Assembly (NCBI GenBank): GCA_036245805.1 | Contig: BTRK01000001.1 | Span: 27,163,087 to 27,227,086 of the forward strand | DNA from: Pristionchus mayeri | Lineage: Eukaryota > Nematoda > Chromadorea > Rhabditida > Neodiplogasteridae | DNA: 64,000 nt | Reading direction: 5' to 3' | Part shown: piece after piece, positions 22,755 through 32,778 of the stretch | How the letters are laid out: every line of letters starts with the position of its first letter | Numbering within the stretch: position 1 is the stretch's first letter | The notes under the pieces: model-generated | Databases searched by the model: none | Seen by the model: only the letters and a program-made list of their open reading frames with translations | Told to the model about the DNA's origin: nothing | Program-made: the position numbers and the translations under genes

Positions 22755-24638
22755 TCAAAGGTGGAATCGAGCCAAGAACTCTCGTGTTACTCCATTCCCG
22801 TTGCGCTCAGCTACTTGCTTAGAGATTCTCTTGAATTCGACAACCTGAAACATGAGATCGATTTTTTTCTCATTCATTAGAAATTTTATATACTACTTAC
22901 TCCTCTGTAAGGGTTGAACGACATCTCACAACATTCACTGTACTCGAGGAATCGTTTCAATTCAGTGAGAACGGTGAACAGGAAGGAGTAGCATTGAGGT
23001 GCGGTCTTCCCGATATTCCCATTCGATTTGATATCCTCAACTTGCTTCTCGACAACCTGAAAATGTTTTGTTTTATAAACGTTATGAATTAGAAATATAT
23101 AGACCTTGTGCACAACTACTTCGCCTTTCCCAATATCGCCTTTCTTAATTCCGGTCACGATGGTTTTCACTCCGACTAGCTCACTTTGCAGCACAGTTGA
23201 CATGTTTCTGAAACAAATATTCGCAGATATAAATTTACATTTATAATTCGAAGAATGGTGAATATCACCTGAAGAATCCGCCATCTTTCCCTTCCCAGAC
23301 AGTCTTGAATTCAACCGGCTTATCTGCCAATTTCATCGTTTTGAAACACTGAGATACTTTCGAAAAATCTTACCTCGTCTGAGCGCGTCAACCTCAGCTC
23401 CGCAGCACAATTTGAGACTTTCTCCTCCGACTTCAAGATCAGCTCGGACCATCATCTAGAAGGATATTGTTTTCAAATTTTGTTGAGATGATCAAACACC
23501 TCGAACGTTGGACGAGTATCAACAGCAGAATCCGTGTCAGGTCGAACCTGAAATATTGAATTCAAAGCCTTCCTTCAAAGGGAATATTTCCATAAATTTC
23601 ATTTCTCATTCTAAATAAACCAAAGAAGAATCTCACGTTTGGTGTATCCGAGGTCATGTACTGCTCGAATTTGAATCCAGAGTACGTCGCTAGATCGGAA
23701 CTGCCGTCGTATCTGAGAAATCACTCCCGATCGGAAGCATATTCAGGAAGGTATATGCTGGTGAGAAGCCTAGTGCAATTAGCAGCCTTTTTCTACGCTG
23801 TACTCACGTGAAGAAATAACAAAGTTTAACATTTCTACGACTCACACTTTCGACTGCTCACTGATCAGGATAACTCCGCCGAATTCCTGAGCGACTACTG
23901 TCCAAGCACTCTGCAAGCAATGACAAAAGAATTTGCATCGTCAGGAACAAATCTGGAACTTACTTTATTCACAAGAGACATAGCGATTCTCTTCATGGTT
24001 CCTCTCCAACCCGCGAATTCCGCTCCATCGAACACCTTAAACACGGACACTCGGCTGGATGATCGACGGTATGACGTCACAGTTTTCATCCGACCTAGTA
24101 TCCTTTAAACATAAACTCTAAATGCATCACACCAACGCGTGGAATGCTTGATGATGTTCGCCGTACACACGAAACCGATCTGTAATGCACGCTTGCCTCG
24201 GAAAGAGTGGATCCAGGTTGTTCGATAGCCCAGTTGCACAGGGGATGGAGACAAGGCTCATGTCGCAAGTACTTGGCCTGAATAACTCCGCTACGTCTCT
24301 ATTTGAAAACAGACAGATTGAATGTAAAGAAAAATTGGTTCACTTTATCAATGAAGGTCTCGAGTCCAACAGACAAATCGAAGTGAACACCATCTCTAAC
24401 ATTTTCTTCTACGAGGTATCGAGCATTGGTTCGATCGTTGAGCACTTCTCGGTCGATAGTCACCTGATAACAATGGAATTTCAAAATTCAAAATATGAAA
24501 TTTACAGAGTATTCGGAAATTATGCGATGATTGCTGATTGCGCCCAAGCGTGTCTCGAAGTTGCGCTTATCGACTCGAAATATATTCTAAAGAGTATTTT
24601 AAGCAGGCTTTCGAAAGATTCAGAGATGAACTAACCAT
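22755..24638 (-). CDS. DXO/Rai1/DOM-3 family decapping exonuclease
   Basis: This family removes non-canonical or incomplete 5' caps and degrades the RNA. Exons joined in phase: 24586-24506, 24463-24344, 24298-24167, 24035-23964, 23910-23846, 23712-23637, 23547-23500, 23455-23374, 23323-23269, 23207-23105, 23056-22901 and 22844-22755, stop TGA at 22757-22755. A one-codon first exon (ATG 24638, then GTTAGT) is the best start I can see, giving about 360 aa, close to the family's usual length. All four family motifs are present in order: NARYLV (Arg motif), GFKFEQYM (G-x-x-x-E), GAEVDAL (E-x-D) and PVEFKT (E-x-K), with WRGTMKRI between the first and second. The catalytic acidic residues are thus retained. 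The junction at 24167/24035 uses an apparent TTTAAG acceptor and is the least certain. Which nematode paralogue this is cannot be decided here. Confidence 0.82.
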
Positions 24639-25156
24639 GCTAATGTGAAGTTTCTGGTGCAACCTGAAATTATTCAATTAGCACGACATAATCAATGTAC
24701 ACTAAATCTATAATTGTAAGTGGCGATTCATCTAATCATACGACTCTGTGCGAACTATAATGGAGAAATGAGATAAAGTGTCAAAAGATAAGAGTGAGCG
24801 AGCTTCAGAAAAGAACGTGAGTCAGAGATGACCGAGTGATAAGAGAACGCGACAAATTTGAATATTGTGCCCGACAAGATTACAAAGTTCATAGGCGATT
24901 TTACGTAGAATTGTTTCATCTGATTCTGGTCTCTTCATTTTCTCATCGAAAGCAGGTTCAAGTTAGAACTTTAGCAGTGATCAAAGGGCAAATAAAATCA
25001 AAGTTTTACTTGCGTATTCACAGAATTATTATATGAGGACAAAAAGGAGACTCGAGAGGAGAAGTTTGAAGTGCTACAACGAAGAAGCGAGAAAGAGAAA
25101 GAAAATGATTGAAGGCAAGCATTGATAAGCTTGAATGATTCATAAGACTTGAGATA
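24639..25156. other. upstream region of the DXO-like gene
   Basis: This 500-bp stretch lies between the predicted start of the DXO-like gene and the first mariner-like element. An exon-like block ending at 24636 (acceptor near 24667) might extend the gene's 5' end. Otherwise nothing recognisable is present. Confidence 0.35.
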
Positions 25157-26422
25157 TTAGGTTGTAACATAAGTTTTGTCGCATTTCGGAGGTTCACAAT
25201 ATTTCCATGAAGGATACTTCTCAAACATTATCAATGCCTGACCTCCTAGTATATGTTTGGGGTGTTCATGCACATTCAAACCATAGGGTAGAGCTGAACT
25301 GCGCACGCTGGCTATGCGAAAAATATTAATATGAACTGATTTAAATTTGGTGCAGATTTTTTTAATTCGTTTGATCAGGTGCTAGTTCGCAGAGATGAAT
25401 AATGAACCAAACTTCTAAAGCATGGTGATATACCCCGTCAATGCTTTTTCAAAATATACGCCAGATATGGTGCTATGTTGAGCGGAATCAAAGATATACT
25501 TCACTGAGTGTAAGGTTAGCCGCTGATTCGTAGCCAACTTGACCAACTCTTCTGAATCCAGAATTGCAACAACAGTGACTAACATAAGTGCGTTCCAATT
25601 ACCACTCATGGAGGTATAATTTATCATTAAACAAGTGAGAGAAAGAACACTCCACTTGTGGGAAATTTGAATTTTTATTAATTCAATTCGCGCACAATTT
25701 TACCAAAATATGCAAGTTTAGGTGTTTCGAATTAAAGATTGTCATTCAAAAGCTATTTATTTCCAAACTTATCCCAAGTAGATACTAGTAAGGGAAGGGT
25801 TTAGGGTTAGGATGGACACAACAAATCAGATATTGAACATGTGTGCGAGGTAGGAATATGAACAAAGTGCCGATTTCATTAATTTAATTTACATACCATC
25901 GTTCTGAATGGAGCCACTTATCTCAACAGAACCCAATCTACCCCAAACTTTGTCTGCATACTGACCACTTTGGGTGAACTATATTCCACCACTATTTGGA
26001 TCTGGATATCTATTGAGAAGAAAATTCGGCTTGCGAAAGTTTTCGCGACCGTCACCAACCATCCACATTATACAAACTCGTCTACATTTCTAGAACGATT
26101 TTCGTTTGTCATTATCCGTGAGTGGTTCAAAATTATGCACATATGTAGTACTTTACGCAAATCACACAAAATCGGCATAATTTATCCTTTTCAAGAAGAG
26201 CTGATGCGTGAAAATGATTTGTAATCCTTATCTCAGTACAACTTTGTCTGACTAATGTGCCTCCTCAACTGCCTTGACAGGACTGAAGTAAAGCGCGTAA
26301 GAAAGAGTACGAAGGCCCTCACTGATGATGAATAACGAAATTGAGATTAAATTAATTCGAAGAATTTCTGAGGTTAAAATGCATAAGAGATTGGACGCGA
26401 CAAAACTTATGTTACAACCTGA
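25157..26422 (+). mobile_element. mariner-like element, copy A (1,266 bp)
   Basis: Terminal inverted repeats begin TTAGGTTGTAACATAAGTTT on the left and their complement ends at 26422 (left TTAGG, right TCAGG in complement). TA dinucleotides lie on both sides (25155-25156 and 26423-26424), as expected of Tc1/mariner insertions. No frame shows mariner transposase motifs. The two longest frames (25415-25627 minus, 25970-26224 plus) are short and of unknown meaning. A nearly identical inverted copy of the same length lies at 44152-45417. Confidence 0.85.
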
Positions 26423-26479
26423 TACTTTGGAAGTATATATTAGCACAAGTTGAAATGGCTCAAGGAGAAATATGATATA

Positions 26480-27308
26480 TTAGGGTGTCCCGAAAGTTCG
26501 TGCACTACTTTTTGAAAATATGTTTTTCAAATGTTATCAAACTTGTAAGGGGGTAGTAATCGGCGCTGGATAGGGCATCCACTGTTCTTCCGTTTACATA
26601 CTTCAGGGCTTGAAATCCTTGCGTTTTCGCAAAAATAATATAATTAATCCTGATCTATATAGACCCCATTTCCTGTTCTCTCATCTGAAGAGATATTTAT
26701 ATTTTATAAACCAGATTATCCGCTCCTGTGAGTTAGTAGTTCATTCTAGGCAGGTTTCCCAACATCCCGCTGCCCCATATTGCATTGCAGAATTTTAACG
26801 AAACTCGTGATTTTCCACACAAAATTTTAAAAAGTTGAGAATTTCATTCCAAACATGGATCTAAACGATTGATAATAAACTAAAACTAAGAACTATTATT
26901 TTTTGAGTGGCTTGTCGTTCGAAGAAAGATTACAAAATTTAATAATTAAAAAAAACGACATCTTTAAAATTAATGAAAGTTGAAAGTTTTGCACTACTTA
27001 AGCTATCACTAAAGATAGCTGTTGAGTGATTATTTTAAAAATAACTACACACCCATCTCCTTCATTGGTTTCAATCCGGGTCTCACAAAATAGTCTTAAT
27101 TTGTGTTAGAAATTTTAAAACGACATGACCGAAAATCGACTTTTCAGGTAATTTCGGCGTAATTAGATAGTGTTTTCAGAGTATGATAGCGGAATCTGTT
27201 AGTAAACCTGCACATGTACAAAACACACAACTTGATTTGATATGGTTCATTATAGTTCGAAAGGGAAAAATAAGTAAAAATAGTGCACGAACTTTCGGGA
27301 CACCCTAA
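26480..27308 (+). mobile_element. mariner-like element with TTAGGGTGTCCC ends (829 bp)
   Basis: The left end TTAGGGTGTCCCGAAAGTTC is matched by its complement ending at 27308. TA flanks both ends. In addition, the 13-bp string AGAAATATGATAT lies just outside each end, which is more than a TA duplication requires. No transposase frame is visible, so it is a deleted or non-autonomous copy. Confidence 0.85.
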
Positions 27309-28019
27309 TAGAAATATGATATTGGTTTACTTTTCGTTTTTAAGTGTTAATGATTACTAACATTGAATGACACCAACATAAAAATTATCACATGCAATCA
27401 AGGGGGAGAAAATCAGAGTACCTCCTAACTACTGAAGTCTCTCACACTGGCCCGTTTCTTGTGAGAGAAGAACAGATGGTGTGGTGAAAATGGGCTTCTG
27501 TGAAAGAGCAGATCGAGTCATGTAATGAAAAGAGAGAGCGGTGGGATAGATTCGGCTTCCGTCAAGGCGAAAAGAAACATGAAAGAAGTACTTTGAGAAA
27601 TGCAATATTTCAAATTCGAGAGGATACGCAAATTGATTATGAATGCAGTTACGAATGCAGTTAATATTCAACAAATTGTAATATTCAGAGGCATTTTAAT
27701 CTAAATGCAAGACATACAATATTTTCCCTTAAAAATCGAAACACTCAATGGAGATTATCTATCAGAATCACCCGAATTGACACGAACTATGCTGCGAGAC
27801 CAAGAAAGTTTCCAAAAAAAAACAATCATCGAACTGCGTTTTTAAACACTTTAAACCACGTTGAAAGTTTTTTTCGTTCTCCATAAATGCCGTCGAAAAT
27901 AGGTTTTTGAGTTTAAACTTTTTTGCTTTGCAATTTTACGCATTTTAAAATTCATATATCAACATTTTCGTCCCCCAAAATTGGAGGTACCTGAATCTTT
28001 TTCAAAACCGACCTCAGAT

Positions 28020-28143
28020 ACTGGCAGCCTTCAATCAGCACTCGGTACCTACACTTAAAAAAAGTGAATTATCGAATTTATGGCTATCCATTGACTCCTG
28101 CACAGTTGTTACGTTCTCTCGTGGAGGATCTCTTAAGAAATTT
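28020..28143 (+). repeat. diverged solo end of the giant foldback family
   Basis: The stretch contains CAGCACTCGGTACC and, about 70 bp later, a block near TTACGTTCTCTCGTGGAGGA that resembles the right end of the 20.7-22.6 kb foldback (TACGTTTTCTCGTGGAATG). Order and orientation match but many bases differ. The sequence upstream to about 27770 may be more of the same element, too decayed to align by eye. Confidence 0.45.
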
Positions 28144-28303
28144 CATACTTGAGACAGAAAAAAAATTTAATCCGGAAGCAGCGGAATCAACACGTATTAA
28201 TCTTCTCTTATTGTTCCACTCCCATCATTTCAGCAAGCTTCCCAAGTGATAATTGTTGTAGTTATTTGTGTTCAATAAATTGTAATATTCAGAGAAAATT
28301 GTA

Positions 28304-29558
28304 TTAGGTTGGCAAGAAAGTTTTGTCGCATTTTTCTCGACATGTTCAGAGCCCTCGTGTTTACTTCCTTATAAATATCAGGAGTCCTGCTTTCTGTGCA
28401 ATATAGATACATGTTCATATATTATAAGCATATGTTTGACATTATCCTATGCGCTCTTTCAATCGAGAAATATGCATTAGTCTGCGCCCTGTAGGGAATG
28501 CATTCGATACTCAAATTTTGTCATCATCCTCTCTGGTCCAACAGCATCCGATTCCAAACATAACCTAGTGGACACGCATCTGGGTCATTCCTTCTCTCTA
28601 CAGCTGTACGAAGTTGGCTCAACGATATCGGTATCTATGTGATTGAAATTGGTAGGATACATGAAGATGTATACTTAATCCAAATTCGCCTCCGTTGCAA
28701 AGCAGCAGCTGCCATCAATCTCACTATGCGGTATTTTGAAGCACCATTAGGGGCATCCACCCCAATATAAATAGGGGGATTCACGCAATCAAGAGGGTGC
28801 AAAATAGAATAAATTTCAAAACCTTTGATTTTACGATTTTTTTCTCGCTGTGAAAATGCGCGTCTCTAAGAATTTTTCAATTGTTGAAACTCTTTCGAAT
28901 CACAGGATAATGAAATTATAGAAGTGGGTGTATGAGGGACTGCATAGAATTTTGAGCACAATTTGCAGCCAGTTGGTGCGGATTGCAAGGAGTTAGGCAT
29001 CTTCAAACACGATTTTCGGTGTTTAAAATTGTTGGTCACACTTACGCTTAGTTTTCCTATTCGTAATTGATCCGAGCTTCGCTCCAGAATACGGTTAGGA
29101 GGGCTCCGGCATACACTATTCAAATACTGGATATGAACTGTTTTCCTTTCAGAAGACACGAATGGGGTGATATTTCCTTTATTCCGTATGGCTCACCAAT
29201 CCGCTATGGAAGAATCGGAACATCGTTTGGTTTAGCCAGTAGTTGAGTTATTCCTCTATTATACTCATCGAGTTTCCACATCTTCGTGCTATCCAACTAA
29301 CACTCGTGTTCGGCTATACACGCTTCTGCAGCAGATTTGTGATAGATTTTTTTGATTATGTCGCCATGGGTTTCTTTGAGTTTGTGAAACCATTGCTCCT
29401 GCCCAACTGGTAGTGATGCTACTCCTACTCTGCCTAATTATAGTCTGAGTAAAAGCTATGTAACGCTGATAATAACTAAGATTCAATGATTGCCAAAATG
29501 AATTTTCACTAATTTGTTTAAATTTCGAAAATGCGACAGAACTTTCTTGCCAGCCAAA
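28304..29558 (+). mobile_element. mariner-like element with TTAGGTTGGCAAG ends (1,255 bp)
   Basis: The left end TTAGGTTGGCAAGAAAGTTT and the right end (complement TTTGGCTGGCAAGAAAGTTC) are inverted repeats flanked by TA. Length and termini fit a full-length mariner. The interior is broken: no frame carries the DNA-binding or catalytic signatures of mariner transposase that I could recognise. Confidence 0.82.
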
Positions 29559-29627
29559 TAACATTCATTTTATTGAAAATTCAAAAAATTAAGTATTTCT
29601 GTTTTCCGTGAAAATAGAAGCGACTCT

Positions 29628-31867
29628 TTACAATTTTTGGACAAAATGCACGGATATCCACTTTCTCCTTTGAGTCCTATCCAAAGGAGATATTGTTCCA
29701 CCAGATGATGGTATGCGCGCTTCGCAGTTAGCCTCTTTGATTCGCACCCAGACCCCAAAAACGTTGAAATTAACCTGAACTCGGATAGATTAGATTGGCA
29801 TGTTTCGCCTCGTATTTGTGTTCCCTCGTCGTTAAAGAGAAAAGTTCAACTTTGTATATATACTATAATATATTTCAATTTTAATTTTTAAAAAGATTTT
29901 TCCAGTAAATTTGTGGGTCTCAAAATCTTTGAATTTCTTACCTCAAATTTATTTCCAAATAAACGCGCAAATTCACTCTCCTTTATGTCCCTTGAAGCGT
30001 ACAGTGATAGTTTGCCTTCTATTCTATCATAGAGCCGTTGCTTAAGGTCAATTTTAATTGATTTAAACTAATTTAAAAGCGATGCACTTAAACTTATATT
30101 TACCTTGATGATTTCAATGAACGATTCATAATGGATGACAAGATTCGATAAATAGAGTTTGATATTTTTGCTTATGCAATCAATACGGGAACCTCTTGGA
30201 AAGACAACCGCATCCTGGAAACATCAAAATATCACATTAACAAAGGATAAACAATGACAAAAATACCTGGATTTCATGACCAACGTCAATATTAAGTTCA
30301 GAATTTGATGAAGATTCTCCAAATTGGTTCAGGATATTTCCATAAATCTCATTTGTTAATTGAAACGTCATTGAAAATATGCGTAGACTTCTCATTTTCA
30401 ATGACACTAGCCAGTTCAGAAATCTATAAATTAGATCGTGTCTATAATTTATACTTGAAAACCGAAAAACTTTTCTGAGCTGTTGAACGACAAATAATTT
30501 CGTAAAACTGCATCTGAAAATATCAGATGGAGGTTCTCTATTCTCGCGAGAAGTGTTTCCACCCTCGCCATAAATAGTTCATCGATCATCACCTGACATA
30601 AAAAAATAAAATTCGGAAAATGGAACAAAATTAGAAAACCTCACAGATTTGAAATGAAATTTTACAGAATAACTTCGACCGAGAAGGCTCTCTAATCTGT
30701 TCCATATCGGAGTCGGAATGGGCATGTGGTTATTGTGATTATCGGATTCCAAAAATGCATTCTGAAACGACATAATTGGGGGCATAACATAATTGTCAGC
30801 CTTTCATGTCATGATCAAATTCTTAATTCAAGTGGTGAACTAAATTGAAGCGATAGGAAAAGATGGCACTTCATGAATTCAATGACTTTTCAAACTTTAA
30901 TATTGCTGAGAAATTGATTTTCTAATTACTTTAATAATGCGGGGAGTCTTTCCAGTGTATCTTCCTTGTTCGCAAATCAGGTTGCACTTTCCATCAAAGA
31001 CCTTGAAATAGCTGTATTGGCTCTTGTTGACTCCGTGTATGTAAAATTTCCCATCTTGATTCTGAAAAAAATTCAATGATTTGTAGTTAGCGAGTATGAT
31101 ATATTTTCCAAACCTGTCTTAGATAGAGTGCCTCAAAAGTAGGGATGACAAAGGAAGGATGAGAAAAATCGAAAATCGATTGTTAAAATTAAGCTATTAT
31201 GTAACATCGTGATTTTGCTGGAAGAATGTGTTCATGGTACGTACACCCTCATGTCCGAGTGTAATTAGCGGAGGTATCAATCGTCGTTTGTATGCAAAAT
31301 TCGAAAATCGAAAATTCGTGAAAAACACCAATCCTTCCGGAAGGATTTTCCAATAAGTCGGAAGGATGTAAACATTTTTGGACGTATAAGTATGGAAAAA
31401 TGATCCTGATTAGATCTGGAATCGATTGGAATCAACTCTTCCATGTGTTTAGCAACTAATTAACATGTTATGACCGATTTTCGGAATTGAAAATCTCGAA
31501 AGAAATCCTTCCTTTGCCATCCCTACTCAAAAGGATACTTCATCAAAAACTGTTTGGAGAAATGGCGCATCCTTCTACTCAGTCCACTTATTGATTTAAG
31601 TTGCTCTCTGCAAACTTTCTTAATATGAACAACGCATTTTTACCCCAAAGAAGCAAGCAACTCACTGCCCCAAATCACCGAAAATCATTAGGAGAATGTC
31701 ATAAGGAAGATTAGAGAGATGATCCTGTGAATCATAGAATGGGACTAGGACAAACGGAAATGTCAGAACTTTACCTCCTTGGCGGTATCGTGAAGCTTAG
31801 CCATTTTGCTACTTCCCTTTGCGTCCCCATCCCGTTTTCGTTTACTTTTAAAAGCGGAGGAACTCAT
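29628..31867 (-). CDS. unrecognised protein gene, 8 predicted exons
   Basis: The exon chain is 31867-31775, 31061-30930, 30761-30666, 30592-30455, one exon near 30428-30270 whose extent is uncertain, 30214-30104, 30067-29942 and 29774-29628. All placed exons are phase 0 with normal GT/AG borders. The protein starts MSSSAFKSKRKRDGDAKGSS, a basic Lys/Arg-rich tail that could be a nuclear signal. Later segments include DGKFYIHGVNKSQYSYFKVF, DGKCNLICEQGRYTGKTPRI and NHMPIPTPIWNRLESLLGRS. The C-terminus is rich in basic residues (LDRTQRRKWISVHFVQKL). No signal peptide or membrane segment is seen and I recognise no family. The gene is intact apart from the unresolved exon. It is flanked by a mariner-like element downstream and interrupted in intron 1 by a hAT-type MITE. 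Confidence 0.55.
31140..31525. mobile_element. hAT-type MITE (386 bp) with 8-bp target duplication
   Basis: The terminal repeats start TAGGGATGACAAAGGAAGGA on the left and end with the complement (TAGGGATGGCAAAGGAAGGA) on the right. The 8-bp string CTCAAAAG stands immediately outside both ends (31132-31139 and 31526-31533). An 8-bp duplication with short terminal repeats is typical of the hAT superfamily. It has no coding capacity. It sits in the first intron of the unrecognised gene. Confidence 0.88.
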
Positions 31868-32778
31868 CTTTGAAAAATAACAGTTTTGTATGATTTGAAT
31901 AAAGTATGACGTTCGCAAAAGTAACGCCCTTTCGCGTTTGGCGGGAAAGGGACATTCCGAAGTGTATTATTGGATTGACTAAGAATCTAGTCATATCTTG
32001 GATTACCTACGGCCATATGAGAGACTGTCTGAGAGAACTTAGCAATATCCCCTAGAGGCCATACAGCGAAAAATAATGTGTTTATTTTAAGACCTCCCTA
32101 GGAGTAACTTTTCACGTAGAGTTCAAAAATCGGCCTTAGAAAGCCGTATCTCTTACCCCTCATTTCGTGTTTTGAGCTACTGTTGGGTGGTCGGTTTTTG
32201 TAAATCGTGAACGGCTCATCCAAAACTCATACATGTGCAATAATTCTGAGAGATCTCGCCTATTGTGAATCTTCTCAGACAGTCTCTCATACATGTGCAT
32301 TCGTCCGTCATTGTCCGTCACTGAACGATTCTAGTAATCTTTTCAAAAATCTCCAATGAAAAATTTGGCAATGAATATCCCACTACAAAGAGCTACCGAC
32401 CTTAATCAGTAGCTGAGAATTTTTTAATGAACATACAAGATGCAACTGAGAGTAATACAGAAAAATATAAATCAATCTAATCTTGTTGATTCAAGAACAA
32501 TAATCTATCAGCTCTCACTACTATATATTTACTCACAGTTTTGAATGAAGAGCAAAGGTTAATTCAATATTTTATTCGGCAATCGGCACAAATATAGAGG
32601 CGGATACTCGTATCGGAGCCATCGCCCACTCTTCCGAGCGAGTCCATCACTAAATTGGCTACCACAAGCATACACGTGAAGCAATCGACCAGTAGGAAAG
32701 CGGAAGAAGAAGAATATGGGATTGTTACAAGGATCCACTCTCAGGTGAAAACTGGGAATTTCGAATAGAATTCGGCCT
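31868..32778. other. intergenic interval with a small MITE
   Basis: Sequence between the start of the unrecognised gene and the stop of the LAPTM-like gene. Apart from the MITE at 32018-32289 it holds no recognised feature. The part from 32778 leftwards should include the 3' UTR of the LAPTM-like gene. Confidence 0.45.
32018..32289. mobile_element. TA-flanked MITE (272 bp)
   Basis: The left end TGAGAGACTGTCTGAGAGAA is matched by the complement of the right end over about 17 bp, and TA lies on both sides. It has no reading frame. The terminal sequence differs from the mariner-like elements in the window, so it belongs to another family. Confidence 0.75.

Noticed and set aside
24185..24634. 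149-codon plus-strand frame
   Set aside because: It lies across exons and introns of the DXO-like gene on the other strand. The minus-strand exons carry the family motifs.
25415..26224. Short frames conserved between the two mariner-like copies
   Set aside because: Conservation is explained by recent shared ancestry of the copies. No transposase motif was recognised, so they are not called as genes.
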